Positions 1-12,018 of a stretch of DNA of 64,000 bases are shown here, piece after piece (position 1 is the stretch's first letter; every line of letters begins with the position of its first letter). The stretch lies in contig JAZKJV010009791.1 of NCBI GenBank assembly GCA_037367405.1, positions 206,836-270,835 of the forward strand, read 5' to 3'. Under the pieces are notes generated by a model that saw nothing but the letters and a program-made list of their open reading frames with translations, had not been told where the DNA came from and made no database searches. The DNA comes from Ottelia alismoides (lineage: Eukaryota; Streptophyta; Magnoliopsida; Alismatales; Hydrocharitaceae). The position numbers were made by a program, and so were the translations under genes.

Positions 1-2135
1 GTGAACTGTTTTATGAAAAGTATGCCACTGAAATTGGATTTAATGTTCGAAAGAGCAGCACGAAGTACTCTTATGATAGGAAAACTAAAGTCAAGAATAT
101 TACTTTCAAAAAATTTGTTTGTTGGAAGGAAGGATTTTATGTTCCAATTCCTAAAAAAAGAAAGATATCTTCAAGTTTGATTGTGGTTGATGAAGAAGCT
201 CAATCAGAAGGAATAGATAGCGAGGGAAGAAGATGTGGAATAAGTCGTTGTGATTGTAAAGCAAAGTTTTCTGTGAAGTTAAATCCAATCTCAAATCAGT
301 GGGATGTGGTTTCTTTTGTTGAGGAACATAATCATAAACTTGTTTCTCCTAACAAAAAGAAGTACCTAAGACCCAATAGGAGGATTACTAAGGCCACAAA
401 GAATTTGTTACATTCCATGACAGAGGTTAACATTCCTACATCAAAACAAATAGCTTTTTTGGGCAAGCAAGGCGGTCCTTTTGAACGTGTTGGCTCTATA
501 GCAAGGGATATTTATAATTTGAAGAGGGATATGAAGAAAAAAACAGAAGGTCATGATGCGATTATGCTTTTGGAACATCTTGAGTATTGTAAGAGTTTAA
601 CACCTGATTTTTTCTACTTGTACAAGAAAGACGATGATTCATCCTTAACACATTGCATGTGGATTGACTCTTATTCTATTGAAGATTACAAATTGTTTGG
701 CGATGCAGTTACATTTGATACCACTTATGATACCAACAAGTACAAACTAATTTTTGCTTCATTTTGCGGCGTGAATAATCACAACAAGACTGTATTCTTC
801 TGCAATGCATTTTTAATGAATGAATCAAAAGAGTCGTTTGTATGGTTGTTCCAAAATTTTCTAGCTGCTCTTAAGGTTGCTCCCAAGTCTATAATTACTG
901 ATCAGTGCCCGTCGATTAATGCGGCTATAAGGGAAGTCTTTCCGACTACAAAGCATAGATACTGTGGTTGGCATGTTACAGCCAACATGAAGAAGAGGAT
1001 TGGTTTAACGAAAAAAGCTGATGTAGCAATCCCTGCTTTGAATAAGATTATATGGGGTGCAGAAAACGAAGATCATTTTGAAACTGAGTGGGGCAGAATT
1101 GTGACAGAATGTGATTTAGAAAAGAATAAATGGATAAACGTAATGTATCGTATTAGGAGAAAGTGGGTTCCTATATATATGAGAAGCTTCTTTTTCGCCG
1201 ACATGAATACAACTCAGAGGAGTGAGAGCATGAATTCTTTTTTATCCAACAATGTCAATCAGTTGAACAGTCTTTACGAGTTCATGACAAGATTCCAAAT
1301 TGCTGTTGAGAGAATAATGGAGCAGGTCAACATGATGGACAATGATTTCGAAAATAAAAAGCCAAAGTTGGATACGCAGTGGAGTATTGAAAAGCAATTT
1401 GCTATGCATTATACAAAGACAATGTTTTACATTGTTAAAAATGAGCTCAAGGAGGGAATTAAATTGAATGTTATTCCACTTCGAATGGATGATGACCTTA
1501 CAGAATATAGGGTGTATCCCATTGGCAATATTGAAAGCTATAACAAAGTTTCTTATCATGCTTACAATAATAAATTCCATTGTGATTGTATGAAAATGGA
1601 ATCGATGGGTATTCCATGTAGACACATCATCAGTGTGTTAAAGCATAAAGATGTGTTAGATGTTGACTCTTCTCTTTTATTGAAAAGATGGAAGAAAGAT
1701 ATAAAGGTTAATGGCTATTATCCTTTATATAGAAAGAGGACAATAGAAGATGACTCTTGTCAATTACGTGTGCTGTCCAATGAACTCATTAGTGAAGCCG
1801 ATGGTAACCAAGAAGTATTTGATTACATTAAGAAGGTACTTATAGATGCAAAAGAGGCAGTCAAAGTTATCAAAAGCAAAAGTTCTAGTGTTAATGTTGA
1901 AGAGCTTGATGACACAATAGCAACATTGGACAACTCGGTTAGCAATGTGAAGAATCCCAACGTAGCAAGACCTAAAGGTTCAGGAAGAGGTGGCAGACCA
2001 AAGGGAAGCACCAATAGATTGAAAACTATTGGTGAAGAAGCTGCTGCTAAGCGTAGACAATGCAAATTATGCAATAAAGTAAATGCTGGTCATGATTCGC
2101 GAAATTGTCCTACCAAGTCTGATGCAAAGCAATAG
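1..2135 (+). CDS. MULE transposase with FAR1 DNA-binding domain (5' end outside window)
   Basis: The reading frame is open from base 3 to the TAG at 2133-2135 (710 codons), so the gene starts before the window; the TTG at 177 is not a plausible start. Order seen: a FAR1-type zinc-binding domain over roughly residues 1-115 (begins ELFYEKYATEIGFNVRKSS, includes CGISRCDCKAKF), then a MULE DDE domain with likely catalytic Asp239 (VTFDTTYD), Asp300 (IITDQC) and Glu408 (QRSESMNS). A SWIM zinc finger follows near residues 525-542 (CDC...GIPCRH), then an AT-hook-like GRGGRPKGS, then a C-terminal C-x2-C-x6-H-x4-C knuckle from residue 687. FAR1-family MULE transposases bind terminal or subterminal DNA and cut the element. 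No stop or frameshift is visible in this copy, so it could be functional if the missing 5' part is intact. Host FHY3/FAR1 factors share this architecture, but the convergent Ulp1 gene and the MULE-C homologue make a transposase more likely. Confidence 0.9.
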   Translation, partial: ELFYEKYATEIGFNVRKSSTKYSYDRKTKVKNITFKKFVCWKEGFYVPIPKKRKISSSLIVVDEEAQSEGIDSEGRRCGISRCDCKAKFSVKLNPISNQWDVVSFVEEHNHKLVSPNKKKYLRPNRRITKATKNLLHSMTEVNIPTSKQIAFLGKQGGPFERVGSIARDIYNLKRDMKKKTEGHDAIMLLEHLEYCKSLTPDFFYLYKKDDDSSLTHCMWIDSYSIEDYKLFGDAVTFDTTYDTNKYKLIFASFCGVNNHNKTVFFCNAFLMNESKESFVWLFQNFLAALKVAPKSIITDQCPSINAAIREVFPTTKHRYCGWHVTANMKKRIGLTKKADVAIPALNKIIWGAENEDHFETEWGRIVTECDLEKNKWINVMYRIRRKWVPIYMRSFFFADMNTTQRSESMNSFLSNNVNQLNSLYEFMTRFQIAVERIMEQVNMMDNDFENKKPKLDTQWSIEKQFAMHYTKTMFYIVKNELKEGIKLNVIPLRMDDDLTEYRVYPIGNIESYNKVSYHAYNNKFHCDCMKMESMGIPCRHIISVLKHKDVLDVDSSLLLKRWKKDIKVNGYYPLYRKRTIEDDSCQLRVLSNELISEADGNQEVFDYIKKVLIDAKEAVKVIKSKSSSVNVEELDDTIATLDNSVSNVKNPNVARPKGSGRGGRPKGSTNRLKTIGEEAAAKRRQCKLCNKVNAGHDSRNCPTKSDAKQ

Positions 2136-4698
2136 AGGTACTTCATTTCATTATTATCAATGGTTTGTTTTTTATATTGCATTCTAAGATGTCTAATATA
2201 ACTGCGTTTATTGCAACAGATCCATATATATATGCATGGTGTAAGAGAGATGGTTTCTCTTCATACTACATACTGTAAAAGTAAGTTTCTTTTATCAAAT
2301 TTACCATTCATTTCTTCATTTATGTGAACATAATTAGTTTTCTTAATAATATCCTCATACCTATACTTCTTCTCTGCAGATGATATTTCTGAGATATAGG
2401 AGACGACTATTACGCAACTGGAAGAGATTAAGTGCTCAAGATGTTATAGATATAATTCATTGTTCAGAAGAATAATTTTTATATAATTTATGTAATCAAT
2501 TTTATGATTCTGAGCATATATATGTTATGTACTTTGACAGTACAAATTTGTACTTTTTTAAGATGTACATGATTACTTGCAATAATATTAGTAATTCCTG
2601 TCTTATGATTGGTAAATTTGGTAGGTTGTAAATGTAACACTTCTTGGTTATATTAGAAAAGTAATTACACTACATATGCTTGGTAACACATATCAATTCG
2701 CTGGTTAATACCACTTCAGTAACGCATACCACTTCCTTTAGTAACAATGGTAAGTTTTAAAAATAAGAATACGTTTTGTAATAATAGAGTGAAGTACCAG
2801 TAATTTCATTAATTGGAATTTGTAAATTAAAAATGAATGAATCAATGGATGTCCAGTATGAATATAATCCAATGGTTCAATGTTAAATAGAGCAATATAA
2901 CAATATCAGTAACTCATAAACACAGCCTTTAGATATTAATATATTCATTAGATTTCTGGTAGTATTGAGTAGTCTATTAGTAACATTTACGATTTCTTTA
3001 AATATTATGTTGAAGTTTATCAGTAACATATACCATTTCATTTAGTAACACATGTAACATTAAGTGATAGACTAATAAATATAGTCATATGTTGGCAACT
3101 TGAAATGACCAGTAACATTGAGTAATGGACTAGTATTTTTAATAGTAAAGACATGTAATATTGAGAAGTATATCAGTAACATTTACCTTTCGTTAAGTAA
3201 CACATGTAACATTATGTCACGGATGGTAACTTGTAACTGATCAGTAACATTGAGTGATAGACTAGTATTTTTATTAGTAAAGACCAGTAATATAGACAAG
3301 TATATCATTAATAACATTAACATTGAGTGATAGACTTGTAAATTTAGTAGTAAAGTCTAGGAAATCATATCAATAATATATACCATTTCGTTAAGTAGCA
3401 TTGATAAAATTAAGTGATATACTAGTAGCTTGATTCTTTAAGAATGTTGAATAGAAAATTAAAGAATGATTGGATGTCCAGTAACACCTACCAGTTTGAT
3501 AAGTGACTAATAAATATACTAATATGTTGGTAACTTGAAATGACCAGTAACAAATTTAGTGATGGACTAGTATTTTTAATAGTAAAGACATGTAATATTG
3601 AGAAGTATATCAGTAACATTTACCTTTCGTTAAGTAACACATGTAACATTATGTCACGGATGGTAACTTGTAACTGATCAGTAACATTGAGTGATAGACT
3701 AGTATTTTTATTAGTAAAAACCAGTAATATAGACAAGTATATCATTAATAACATTAACATTGAGTGATAGACTTGTAAATTTAGTAGTAAAGTCTAGTAA
3801 TGTGGGAAAAATATATCAGTAATATATACAATTTCGTTAAGTAGCATTGATAAAATTAAGTGATATACTAGTAGCTTGATTCTTTAAGAATGTTGAATAG
3901 AAAATTAAAGAATGATTGAATGTCCAGTAACACCTACCAGTTTGATAAGTGACTAATAAATATACTAATATGTTGGTAATTTGAAATGACCAGTAACATT
4001 TGAGTGATGGACTTGTATTTTGATTAGTAAAGACCTGTAATATTGTGAAGTATATCAGTAACATTTACCTTTCGTTAAGTAACACATGTAACATTGAGTC
4101 ACGGGTGGTAACTTGTAACTGATCAGTAATATTGAGTGATAGACTAGTATTTTTATTAGTAAAGACCAGTAATATAGACAAGTATATCATTAATAACATT
4201 AACTTTGAGTGATAGACTTGTAAATTTAGTAGTAAAGTTTAGTAATGTGGGGAATCATATCAGTAATATATACAATTTCGTTAAGTAGCATGGATAAAAT
4301 TAAGTGATATTATAGTAGCTTGATTCTTTAAGAATGTTGAATAGAAAATTAAAGAATGATTGGATGTCCAGTAACACCTAACATTTCGATAAGTATCATT
4401 TGTAGTTTGTTAATTTAAGCAAAATCTTTAGTAATTTATTACTGAAAGGGAAGTAATTCCTGTACTGGCAAATGTTAATTTGTAAAAGATATAATTACTG
4501 GAAGATCATGAAGAAGAATCATTGAGTATGAATAGATCAATAGAACAATCTCAAGCAAGTCATATCTAATGTCAGGAAACATAATATATTCATTGTCAGT
4601 AATTACACAAAGTAATGTTTGTTCTTTTCCTAAGTACACCAAGCCCATTTCTTACATGTAAAAAAAATATGAACAATAAAATCGAAGAGACTTTTTCT
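2136..4698 (+). repeat. Noncoding AGTAAC motif array between the two MULE-A genes
   Basis: AT-rich spacer with no coding potential. The hexamer AGTAAC recurs on the + strand; I count ten in 2701-3300 and saw no GTTACT there. Common contexts are CAGTAACATT and TTAGTAACAC. The first 300 bases after the transposase stop are probably 3' UTR. The motif is essentially absent from the transposase coding sequence. Confidence 0.8.
3071..4395 (+). repeat. Three tandem copies of a ~440 bp unit
   Basis: The phrase ACTAATAAATATA followed by ATATGTTGG and GAAATGACCAGTAAC begins units at about 3071, 3506 and 3952, giving periods of about 435 and 446 bp. Each unit contains the same ordered series of AGTAAC motifs and a recognisable TGTCACGG block. 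The copies are very similar, differing by scattered substitutions and small indels, so the motif array was recently amplified as a block. Confidence 0.8.
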
Positions 4699-7600
4699 TC
4701 ATTTCTTTTCCCCGCACTTTAGCAGTATAGAAGCAATCTCCGCTCGGAATCTTGGTATATCTTCAATGTTAAACTTTGGCTCCGATCCTTGGCAAATAAA
4801 CTCCATATACTTCATCACAAAAACACCACAATCTATCGAATCACTTGGTTGCTTTGGGATTCCTTTTGCCATAACCACCGGCCAGTTCTCAAGACGTTCG
4901 TCGGTGTAAAGCATGAAGTATTCGGCAAGCCAATCAACCTTCAAAAAAAATAAAGAATGTAGTAAGTAAAATTTAATTTCATTCAAATACTTTTATAATG
5001 ATTGATTTGAGTTCAGAGTGTTACCCATTTCTTTACATCCAACCAGTGTTTTTTCATTCCCGTCAATGAATTGTATGAAATGAATTTTTTCGCTTCGAAG
5101 TCCGAAACCAGAAGATGCCAATGATTTGCAGTATGAATTACATAAAAAGCCTTCTTTAAGTGCACGAACATGGTCTTTGTGCATGTGAATAAATTGTTTA
5201 AAGGCTCATAATCTTCTACAGACGCTTCATTCACCGTCTTCTGGAATAGTTGCTGCATTGTACTAAAAAGTTAATTTCTTCTAAATTAAATTATCTAATA
5301 CATATACATTGTTCATATACAGATCTCTAATATCATATATGATATTATTAATAATTGTATACTTGAAAGAAATGCAATATTATCATTTGTGCAGTGCTTG
5401 CAAAGATGTAAGGAGAATTCAACTCATTCACTCGATGAGTAGTGTATAGGACATCCATGTACATGTCCAAAATCACATCTATCACCATCTTGTTGTACAA
5501 GAGGTCTTCGATGTGCCTTCCTATGCAAAAGTTATCACCTGGACTGTGGAAAGTCGCTCCAATACTGACAAAAAAAATAATTTGTTAATTAAGAAACAAC
5601 ACTATAAGTTTATTGAAATTAGTAATATTAAAGATTACTTATAATTTTGTAGAAACTTACTTGGCAACCGGATCCTTTAAGAATTCATGAATGATATTTC
5701 TATCAGCTTCAGAAATCAAATTATATCCGGCATAGTCAATGCGTGTGACATTAAAAACCTACAGATAACTTATTTATAAGAAATAAGAACAGATTTTTCA
5801 TAAATCCTAATAAATATTTATAAGTTTCATACCTCTAATGCCATATCATTGTTATCTTCTAACTTGCCAATTTGATCATCATCTTCCACTTGAAACACTT
5901 CGTCGCTTTGCTTTTTCACAAGTTTTCCTCTTTTTTTTTGAATTTTTTTCTTGACGGGGCTCTTTGGTTCATTTGCATCTCCCATCTGTGCTCTTCTAGA
6001 TTTTACTCTTTTTGATAAACTACTTAGACTAATGCATTTCCTCCTTCCTCTTCCTCTTTTAGTTCCTTTTATTGTTTCCATCTCCTGTTCTTGTATTTCC
6101 TTCTCAAATTCGAGATCAAATGAAGGTGAATCATTCTTTGCTTCTTGGTTCCCTTTATCCTCAATTTTATCATTTACATGTTCAGGCTCCTCTTTCTTGT
6201 TTGAAGCAATTGATTTTGCAAAGAAATCCTCAAACCATTGCTTTAGAACTGATATTTCTATCCTAAGCTTCTCATTCTCCTTGATTGAAATATCATGTTC
6301 ATTTTTTATTCTTTGAAATTCCTCTAAGGTTGGTAGTTGTGAAATGATATCCTCCAACTCTCTTATTCTCTTCTCATGTATTTCACAAATACATTCCCCA
6401 CCTTTCTGTATTTGATCGCTCTTCAAGACTGACGTTGTTGAATCGTCTTCAAGTCGTTTTGTATGCGGAGATACAATACGCAAGGCGTATGCATTTGAAA
6501 TGAAACCCTCGTTGATGAAGGTTTCATAATCAAAAATAAATTCGTTTGCATCAACCTTAAATATCTCTTTTTCATCATAATCCAAATGAACCACAATCTA
6601 TAATGGAAAAATAATTTCATTCAGTAAAATAGTTATTACAACTGTAAAGCAAAATTAATATCTTCAACAGTATTTAATTACAATTCATGAGCCTAACTGT
6701 AACATTTAGTATTTCGTTGCAAAAAATATAAGAGACTATCAGTAACATATTCCACTTCTGTAAGTAATAATGAGAATTCTAACAGTAACATTTAACATAT
6801 GGTAACTTTAAAATCTAAGAATGGATGGAGGTCCTGTAACACAAGCATTGGTATCTTCATACCATACAGTAGTAACTATAGACCCAAGCATTTGTAATTT
6901 CATTGAACTCAATAAGTAACCATTTAACCTGAACAAGTACCACTATCGGCAAAAGGTTAAATTTATTTAGCCCTTTTCGTGACATTGTAGTGGATGATAA
7001 GTAACACATTGGTAACCTTATATCAGACATTAGTAAGTATAGACCCAATCATTGGTAATTTTGTTGAACAAAATCAGTAATCTTTATTTAGTAACACAAG
7101 TAATGGTAACCTTATCTCAGACATTAGTAACACAAGCATTGGTAACCTTATCTCAGACATTAGTAACTATTGACCCAAGCATTGGTAATTTTGTAGAATA
7201 AAATCAGTAAGTCTTTAACATGAACAATTAATAGTATCGGCAAAAGGTGTAACTTGTTCTGCCCTATTGGTAATATTCAGTGGATGACAACTAACAAAAG
7301 TATTTGTAAATTTAAATCAGCCATTAGTAACCATAGAACAAGCATTGGTAATTTTGTTAAGTCAAATAAGTAATCCTTTAAATTGAAATTATATCATTTT
7401 TATCAAAAATTTAAACTGAAAGAATTAATGCATGACATAGAAGAATTACTTGCTAATAATTTATACTTCTTATTTTTAAATGTTACCTGGTCTTCATCCA
7501 AGCATAAGAATTGATCTATTGAAACTTTGAATGGAGTTGCCCATTTCCGTATCCTTGGTAGCAAGTTTTGATTCAATGCTTGCAACGGAATGAGATGTTC

Positions 7601-8801
7601 TAGCGCCCATGTCTGAAATACGAAGGTAATTTTATTATGAATTATAATTAAATAGAAGAACTTAACAATATCAAAACTTATATTTACTTACATATAGACA
7701 TGCAGCACATCCAGTGAGATATCCCACAGTGCATTGGCCATCCATACTTGTTCGAATCTTGATTTTCTCAACTATATCGTCCATGCGGTTCATTATCATG
7801 TTACCAACCGCATTAGACCAATTGAAGAAACGAGTGTCTTCAATTGAGTCTATGTAGTTCAAAAGAACTCGTGGGAAGCAAAAGTTTGTCTCAGGAAACA
7901 AGAAAGTACAAAACATCAAAGAAATTATGCATGTAATGTACATTCTCACAGAATGGTCATCTTCAAGGTTACGTAATGAATCTAGAATATCACAAATATT
8001 GTGACGATTAAGCGACATGTTTGAAATGAAAATCAGATCCTCTAAGGAACTAGGCCATTCAAAAGAAAACCCCCTTAGGTGAATTGGGAATCCGGATGTC
8101 GGTAATCCCAATATTAATCCTATGTCATTGTCCGTGAAGGTTACATCTTTCTCCCCAAATCTAAAAACTCGTTTCCTTGATATTTCTGAATAATAAAATC
8201 CAATACTTGATAGTTGATATCAAGTTTTGTGATTGAGACAATCCTTGAAAAGGCAGATCTTTCTATCAACTCCCTGTGCCTTCCAGTCAATTTATTGTTC
8301 CCGAGATATGTCACGAATTGTTTGATATAGCAACGGTGCTGCACACAATATCGTGCTGCAAGAAGTTTACATAATTTTCAGTTAATTTTTATTGACTAAT
8401 TCAAATTTTATAATTTATCAATTTCATAAACATTTACCTGGAACAGTTTCTATGCTAAATTTGGATTTTCTTGTATCTATCTTTGCAACTTCCTTCACAT
8501 TTGATTGATGTTCTTGAGTTACTGCATTGTCCATACATATAATACATGGTATACCGTAAATTATCAAATAATGATGATATAACATAACATAATAGAATAA
8601 CTTACATTTGGTTTGATCAGTAGCTTTCTCACCCTCATTGCCAATGCCTATATCCAAAGTTATAGTTATCTCGCATTTAAAAGAATAAAAATGGTATAAA
8701 TGTACATATTTTGTACCAAGTGGGCTTTCTTTTGTTGGAGGTGTCACCATGTCCTGCTTTCTCCTCTTGTATGATACCTGATAACCTTTTGATTCCTCCA
8801 T
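4699..8801 (-). pseudogene. Ulp1-like cysteine protease gene of MULE-A (ten coding exons, one frameshift)
   Basis: A phase-consistent gene model can be read on the minus strand. Approximate exons: 8801-8717, 8647-8606, 8521-8438, 8355-7692, 7612-7487, 6597-5833, 5758-5661, 5564 to about 5380, 5252-5025, 4938-4699. The product is roughly 840 residues. The N-terminal part (ARYCVQHRC through GLPTSGFPIHLRGFSFEW and GCAACLY) looks like the DUF1985/plant-mobile-type region that often precedes Ulp1 domains in plant transposons. A coiled coil (CEIHEKRIRELEDIISQLP onward) and Lys/Arg-rich NLS-like stretches follow. The C-terminal peptidase C48 domain has the catalytic His in NHWHLLV and Gln plus Cys in KQPSDSIDCGVF. 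The usual catalytic Asp position (YDSL) reads YNSL. One base is missing in exon 4 near 8170 relative to MULE-C. The exon 8 donor expected after CAAATG is ATAATA instead of GTAAG; a downstream GTATAC would add seven in-frame residues. C48 enzymes cleave SUMO-type isopeptides; the activity of this one is doubtful. Confidence 0.8.
6640..7440 (+). repeat. AGTAAC-rich intron of the MULE-A Ulp1-like gene
   Basis: The ~890 bp intron between exons 5 and 6 (7486-6598) is packed with AGTAAC and GGTAAC on the + strand. A recurring unit reads roughly GCATTGGTAACCTTAT, then CTCAGACATTAGTAAC, then CCAAGCATTGGTAA, three or more times between 6840 and 7340. The flanking exons lack the motif. The equivalent unit recurs at 30550-31080 in the 5' UTR intron of the same gene. 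Confidence 0.75.
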
Positions 8802-8807
8802 TTTGAA

Positions 8808-8812
8808 GATAT
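8808..8812 (+). other. Target site duplication GATAT, left side of Athila complex
   Basis: GATAT directly precedes the LTR start TG at 8813 and is repeated directly after the last LTR (29811-29815). This marks one original insertion event for the whole 21 kb complex. Confidence 0.9.
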
Positions 8813-9321
8813 TGATGAATACCCATTCATCACTCTTTATTCTTATATTTTAGCTACAAAAACCTATGCAAATGCATGTAGATACTTGTAAATAGGAATA
8901 ATTAGCAAAAGCATGCATTTTGTAAAAATCTATAATTAGCATGTTTTTGTGCAAAAATAAAAGAATAAAGATTAAAAAGAAAAAGAGGGAAATATTTAGA
9001 ATAAATATTGAGCAACCTAACCCAAGGGAGGGCTCAGCATGGGCCTGACCGCATAAAAGCCAAGTAGAGGGAGATAGGGGCTCATGTGTATAGATTTTTG
9101 TAAATAAATAAATTATATTTTCCTCACCCAAAAATATGCTTGTACATATTTTGTATATATTTAGAAACTATTAAAAACAAAATAAAAATCTAAAAATCAA
9201 AAATTCAAAAATGCCCTTTCACCATGTACATAGACCATGCCTCCTTATGTATTTAACCTTGTAAATAACCTTATTTATTTTCAAAACTTTTTGTAAATAT
9301 TCTATGTTATATATTGTAAAT
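8813..9321 (+). repeat. 5' LTR fragment of Athila-1 (first 509 bp)
   Basis: Begins TGATGAATACCCATTCATCA and matches the first 509 bases of the full LTR at 12019 with no indel. It then joins directly to integrase coding sequence. The join falls after TGTAAAT, and an AT is shared by both parent sequences, so the deletion junction has 2 bp of microhomology. Confidence 0.92.
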
Positions 9322-12018
9322 CCACAGACGAATGGTCTAGCCGAAGTGTCGAATAGGGAGATCAAGACTATTCTGCAGAAAGTCGTCCGCCCTGACCGAA
9401 AGGATTGGTCACAGCTTTTGGACTCGGTCTTGTGGGCATATAGGACGTCTTTCAAGACACCTTTGAGCACATCTCCCTTTCACCTCGTATATGGCAAGCC
9501 ATGCCATTTACCTGTTGAGCTGAGGCACAAGTCACTTTGGGCAGTTACAGACATACTTATGGATTCAGATGGTATAGGAGATCAGAGGAGGGCAGAGCTA
9601 GCGGCCCTGGAGGAGCTTAGAGATGCAGCTTTCTGAAGCAGCCTGCATTATAAGGAGAAAGTCAAGGAGTGGCATGATTCTCATATCAGCCACAAGCATT
9701 TTGAGATTGGACAGAAAGTATGGCTGTTTGATGCGAGGCTTAGATTATTTCCAGGGAAGCTACAGAGCAAATGGAAAGGACCTTATTTGGTTCGGAAGGT
9801 ACACGACAACGGTAGCATCGACATATCTGAGTTGTCTTCTGAGAGTACCTTCCGAGTGAACGGCCAGCGGCTCAAGCCATTTCTAGATCATGAGCCGCGG
9901 GTCGTCGATCTTGCCCCTATTCATTTTGCGTGAGATGTGGTCTTTGACTCACATCTAATGCATCTCACGCCTGAGCTTTACTGATCTTCCGCTGTATATA
10001 GATCCAGATGTCCATATCATCACATTCTTTAGTCCCACATCCCTTTCTTCATCTTGTGATTATGCTATACTTAGGGTGCACTTTACCCTAAGTATAGGGG
10101 GGATGTGAGACCTTTCGGGTATTTCTTTTGTTTCTGTCTACCCCTGTTTTGCTGCCTATACTTAGGGATATTTCACCCTAAGTATAGGGGGGGTAGACCC
10201 TGTACATTCTCCACTCGGTTTTATCTTAGTATACAGCCTGCTATACTTAGGATTACTTGATCCTAAGTATAGGGGGAGACCTGAGTCCCTCTTGACTTTT
10301 CATTTCCCTTTTGTATAGCCTTCCTTTTTACTTCCCTATACATAGCACGAGTTATGTCTTCTTCATCGCTCTTGACTCTGAGGACATCGTTCGAGCTAAG
10401 TATAGGGGGTGTGTATATATTTCATATATACTTTAGCCATAACTCGTACTTTGTGTGAGTGTGTTAATAAATAAAATGGCTAAAAACCATAAAAATTAAA
10501 AAAAATTTCATGTACATAATCTTCTTTTATTTGCACATACATAGCTAGTGTACAAATTATTTTTGTAAAAATGATTTCAAAAAATCTTTTGTGTAAAGCT
10601 TGTGTAAATAATTTTGTATCAAAATTATGTATATAGTACAAAATTTTTCCAAAATGTTTTGAAAATCAAAAAGTTTGCAAAAATCTTGTGTAAATGTGTG
10701 TAAATATCTTTTTGCAAAACTTGCACTTCATGCATCATCATTCATGATTTCAAAACATTTTTCAAAAATTTTTGCATGATTGTAAAATAGTGTGTAAATA
10801 AGCATCTTTTTGTACATATGTATATAGTTTTTCTGGATGATAGTTGACATTTAAACTAGCCTGGAATCAAATTGAGAAATGGAGCTTGATTAAGATCTTA
10901 ATCCACCTAATTCTAAGAGGAACCTTATAGGGCTTAGGTTTAAGGCTTTTCAGGTCCATGGTGACTTAATTCTTTGAGTCCACTAGGCTATGATCACATG
11001 TCATCTCAATGAGCCTAAGTAGAGCATTTAACAACAACACATGACTCATATAGATTATGGCTTTACTTGGACAACCGCACTATGCACCAAGCTCTCTACG
11101 GATGAGATGATGAGGAGGCAGTCTTCCTTGACTTGGGGTAGCATATGAGGGTAGTACTTCTAGGCGGAACCTCTCTTCTTCTTATAGTGAAGGAAGTGCG
11201 TCTCAACTTGGTCTGGTTGCCATGAGGTCTAACGACGGGAGTTGTGGGTTGCAATAAAGCTTCAAAAGAGGGATAGTCTACTGGCTCAAGAGGAAAAACT
11301 CCTTGTATATATGCTGCACATGTATATGTTGTATAGATGCACTCGAAAAAAAAATGTGCAAAAAGAAAAGAACTCCAAAAAAGTGGTGGGTCTGAGAGAA
11401 AATGATAATCCCACCGGAGTATGTATATAAGTGCAATAAGCAAAGCTTGGTTTCATGGTCCACCTGTTGTAGCTTGCAGCAGGGAGACTTGGCTACACTG
11501 GTCAAGCTCCCAAGGGTACTTGGCTACACTGGCCTTGACCCATTCTCTTCTTCCCCCTCTTCTTGAGCCGGTTGAACTTGAACTTAGAAGGGAATACCCC
11601 GCTCCTCGAGGAAAGAGTGGCCAGATTGAGGTCATAGAGTTACCTTGTTGGGGAGGGTTGTCAAGTTGCCATTTCTGAGGTGGAGAGCTTAGACTTCACA
11701 TTCACAGGACAAGAAAAGATTCATGGTCTTCAGGGTTTGTGATTGATGACTTGTTCTGATCTGGAGCATTGAGGAGTCTTGGTTATAGATTAGTGGAACT
11801 TAGAGGCTGTTAGGTTTTAAGCTTAAGTCTAAATAAGGTTCCGACACATTAATAATCCAAAGATTTGATTGAGCTCCATACCTCAATTTAATAAAGGCAA
11901 GTTTAAAAATCAACCTTGATCCATGTACATCCTCTTTTTCTTTTTCTTTTTCTTTCTTTTTCACTTCTTTTTCAAATAAGTGTTTGCTAAGGGACTAGCA
12001 AAGTATAGTATAGGGGGG
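9321..12018 (+). pseudogene. Truncated duplicate of Athila pol 3' end and post-pol region
   Basis: Matches 23461-26154 closely. Coding starts in the integrase at [14 protein letters not shown] and ends at the pol stop near 9933. Catalytic Glu is still present (GAA at 9343-9345), unlike the full copy. A TCA-to-TGA change creates a stop at 9634-9636. The post-pol part has an extra ~6 bases near 11700 compared with 25840. No start, reverse transcriptase or protease is left, so this is a remnant. Confidence 0.9.
10065..10410 (+). repeat. Hairpin plus polypurine modules after pol (remnant copy)
   Basis: Three inverted repeats: CTATACTTAGGG/CCCTAAGTATAG (10065-10097), CCTATACTTAGGG/CCCTAAGTATAGG (10155-10188) and CTATACTTAGGA/TCCTAAGTATAG (10241-10272). 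Each right arm runs into a G-rich tract like the true PPT. A fourth polypurine (AAGTATAGGGGG, near 10400) lacks the left arm. Confidence 0.8.

Noticed and set aside
177..2135. Transposase starting at the TTG of 177
   Set aside because: The frame is open upstream to base 3 and encodes the first part of the FAR1 domain, so the true start is outside the window.
1..2135. Host FHY3/FAR1 transcription factor gene
   Set aside because: Domain order is compatible, but the homologue in MULE-C, the convergent Ulp1 gene and the nearby transposon terminus make a MULE transposase more likely.
8850..9131. 93-codon minus-strand ORF repeated at 12056 and 26192
   Set aside because: It is conserved only because it lies in the near-identical first part of the three Athila-1 LTR segments; it is antisense and has no domain.
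11096..11443. Possible env gene after pol (also 25238-25585)
   Set aside because: The frame is on the antisense strand; no sense-strand env-like ORF, signal peptide or membrane segment could be supported.
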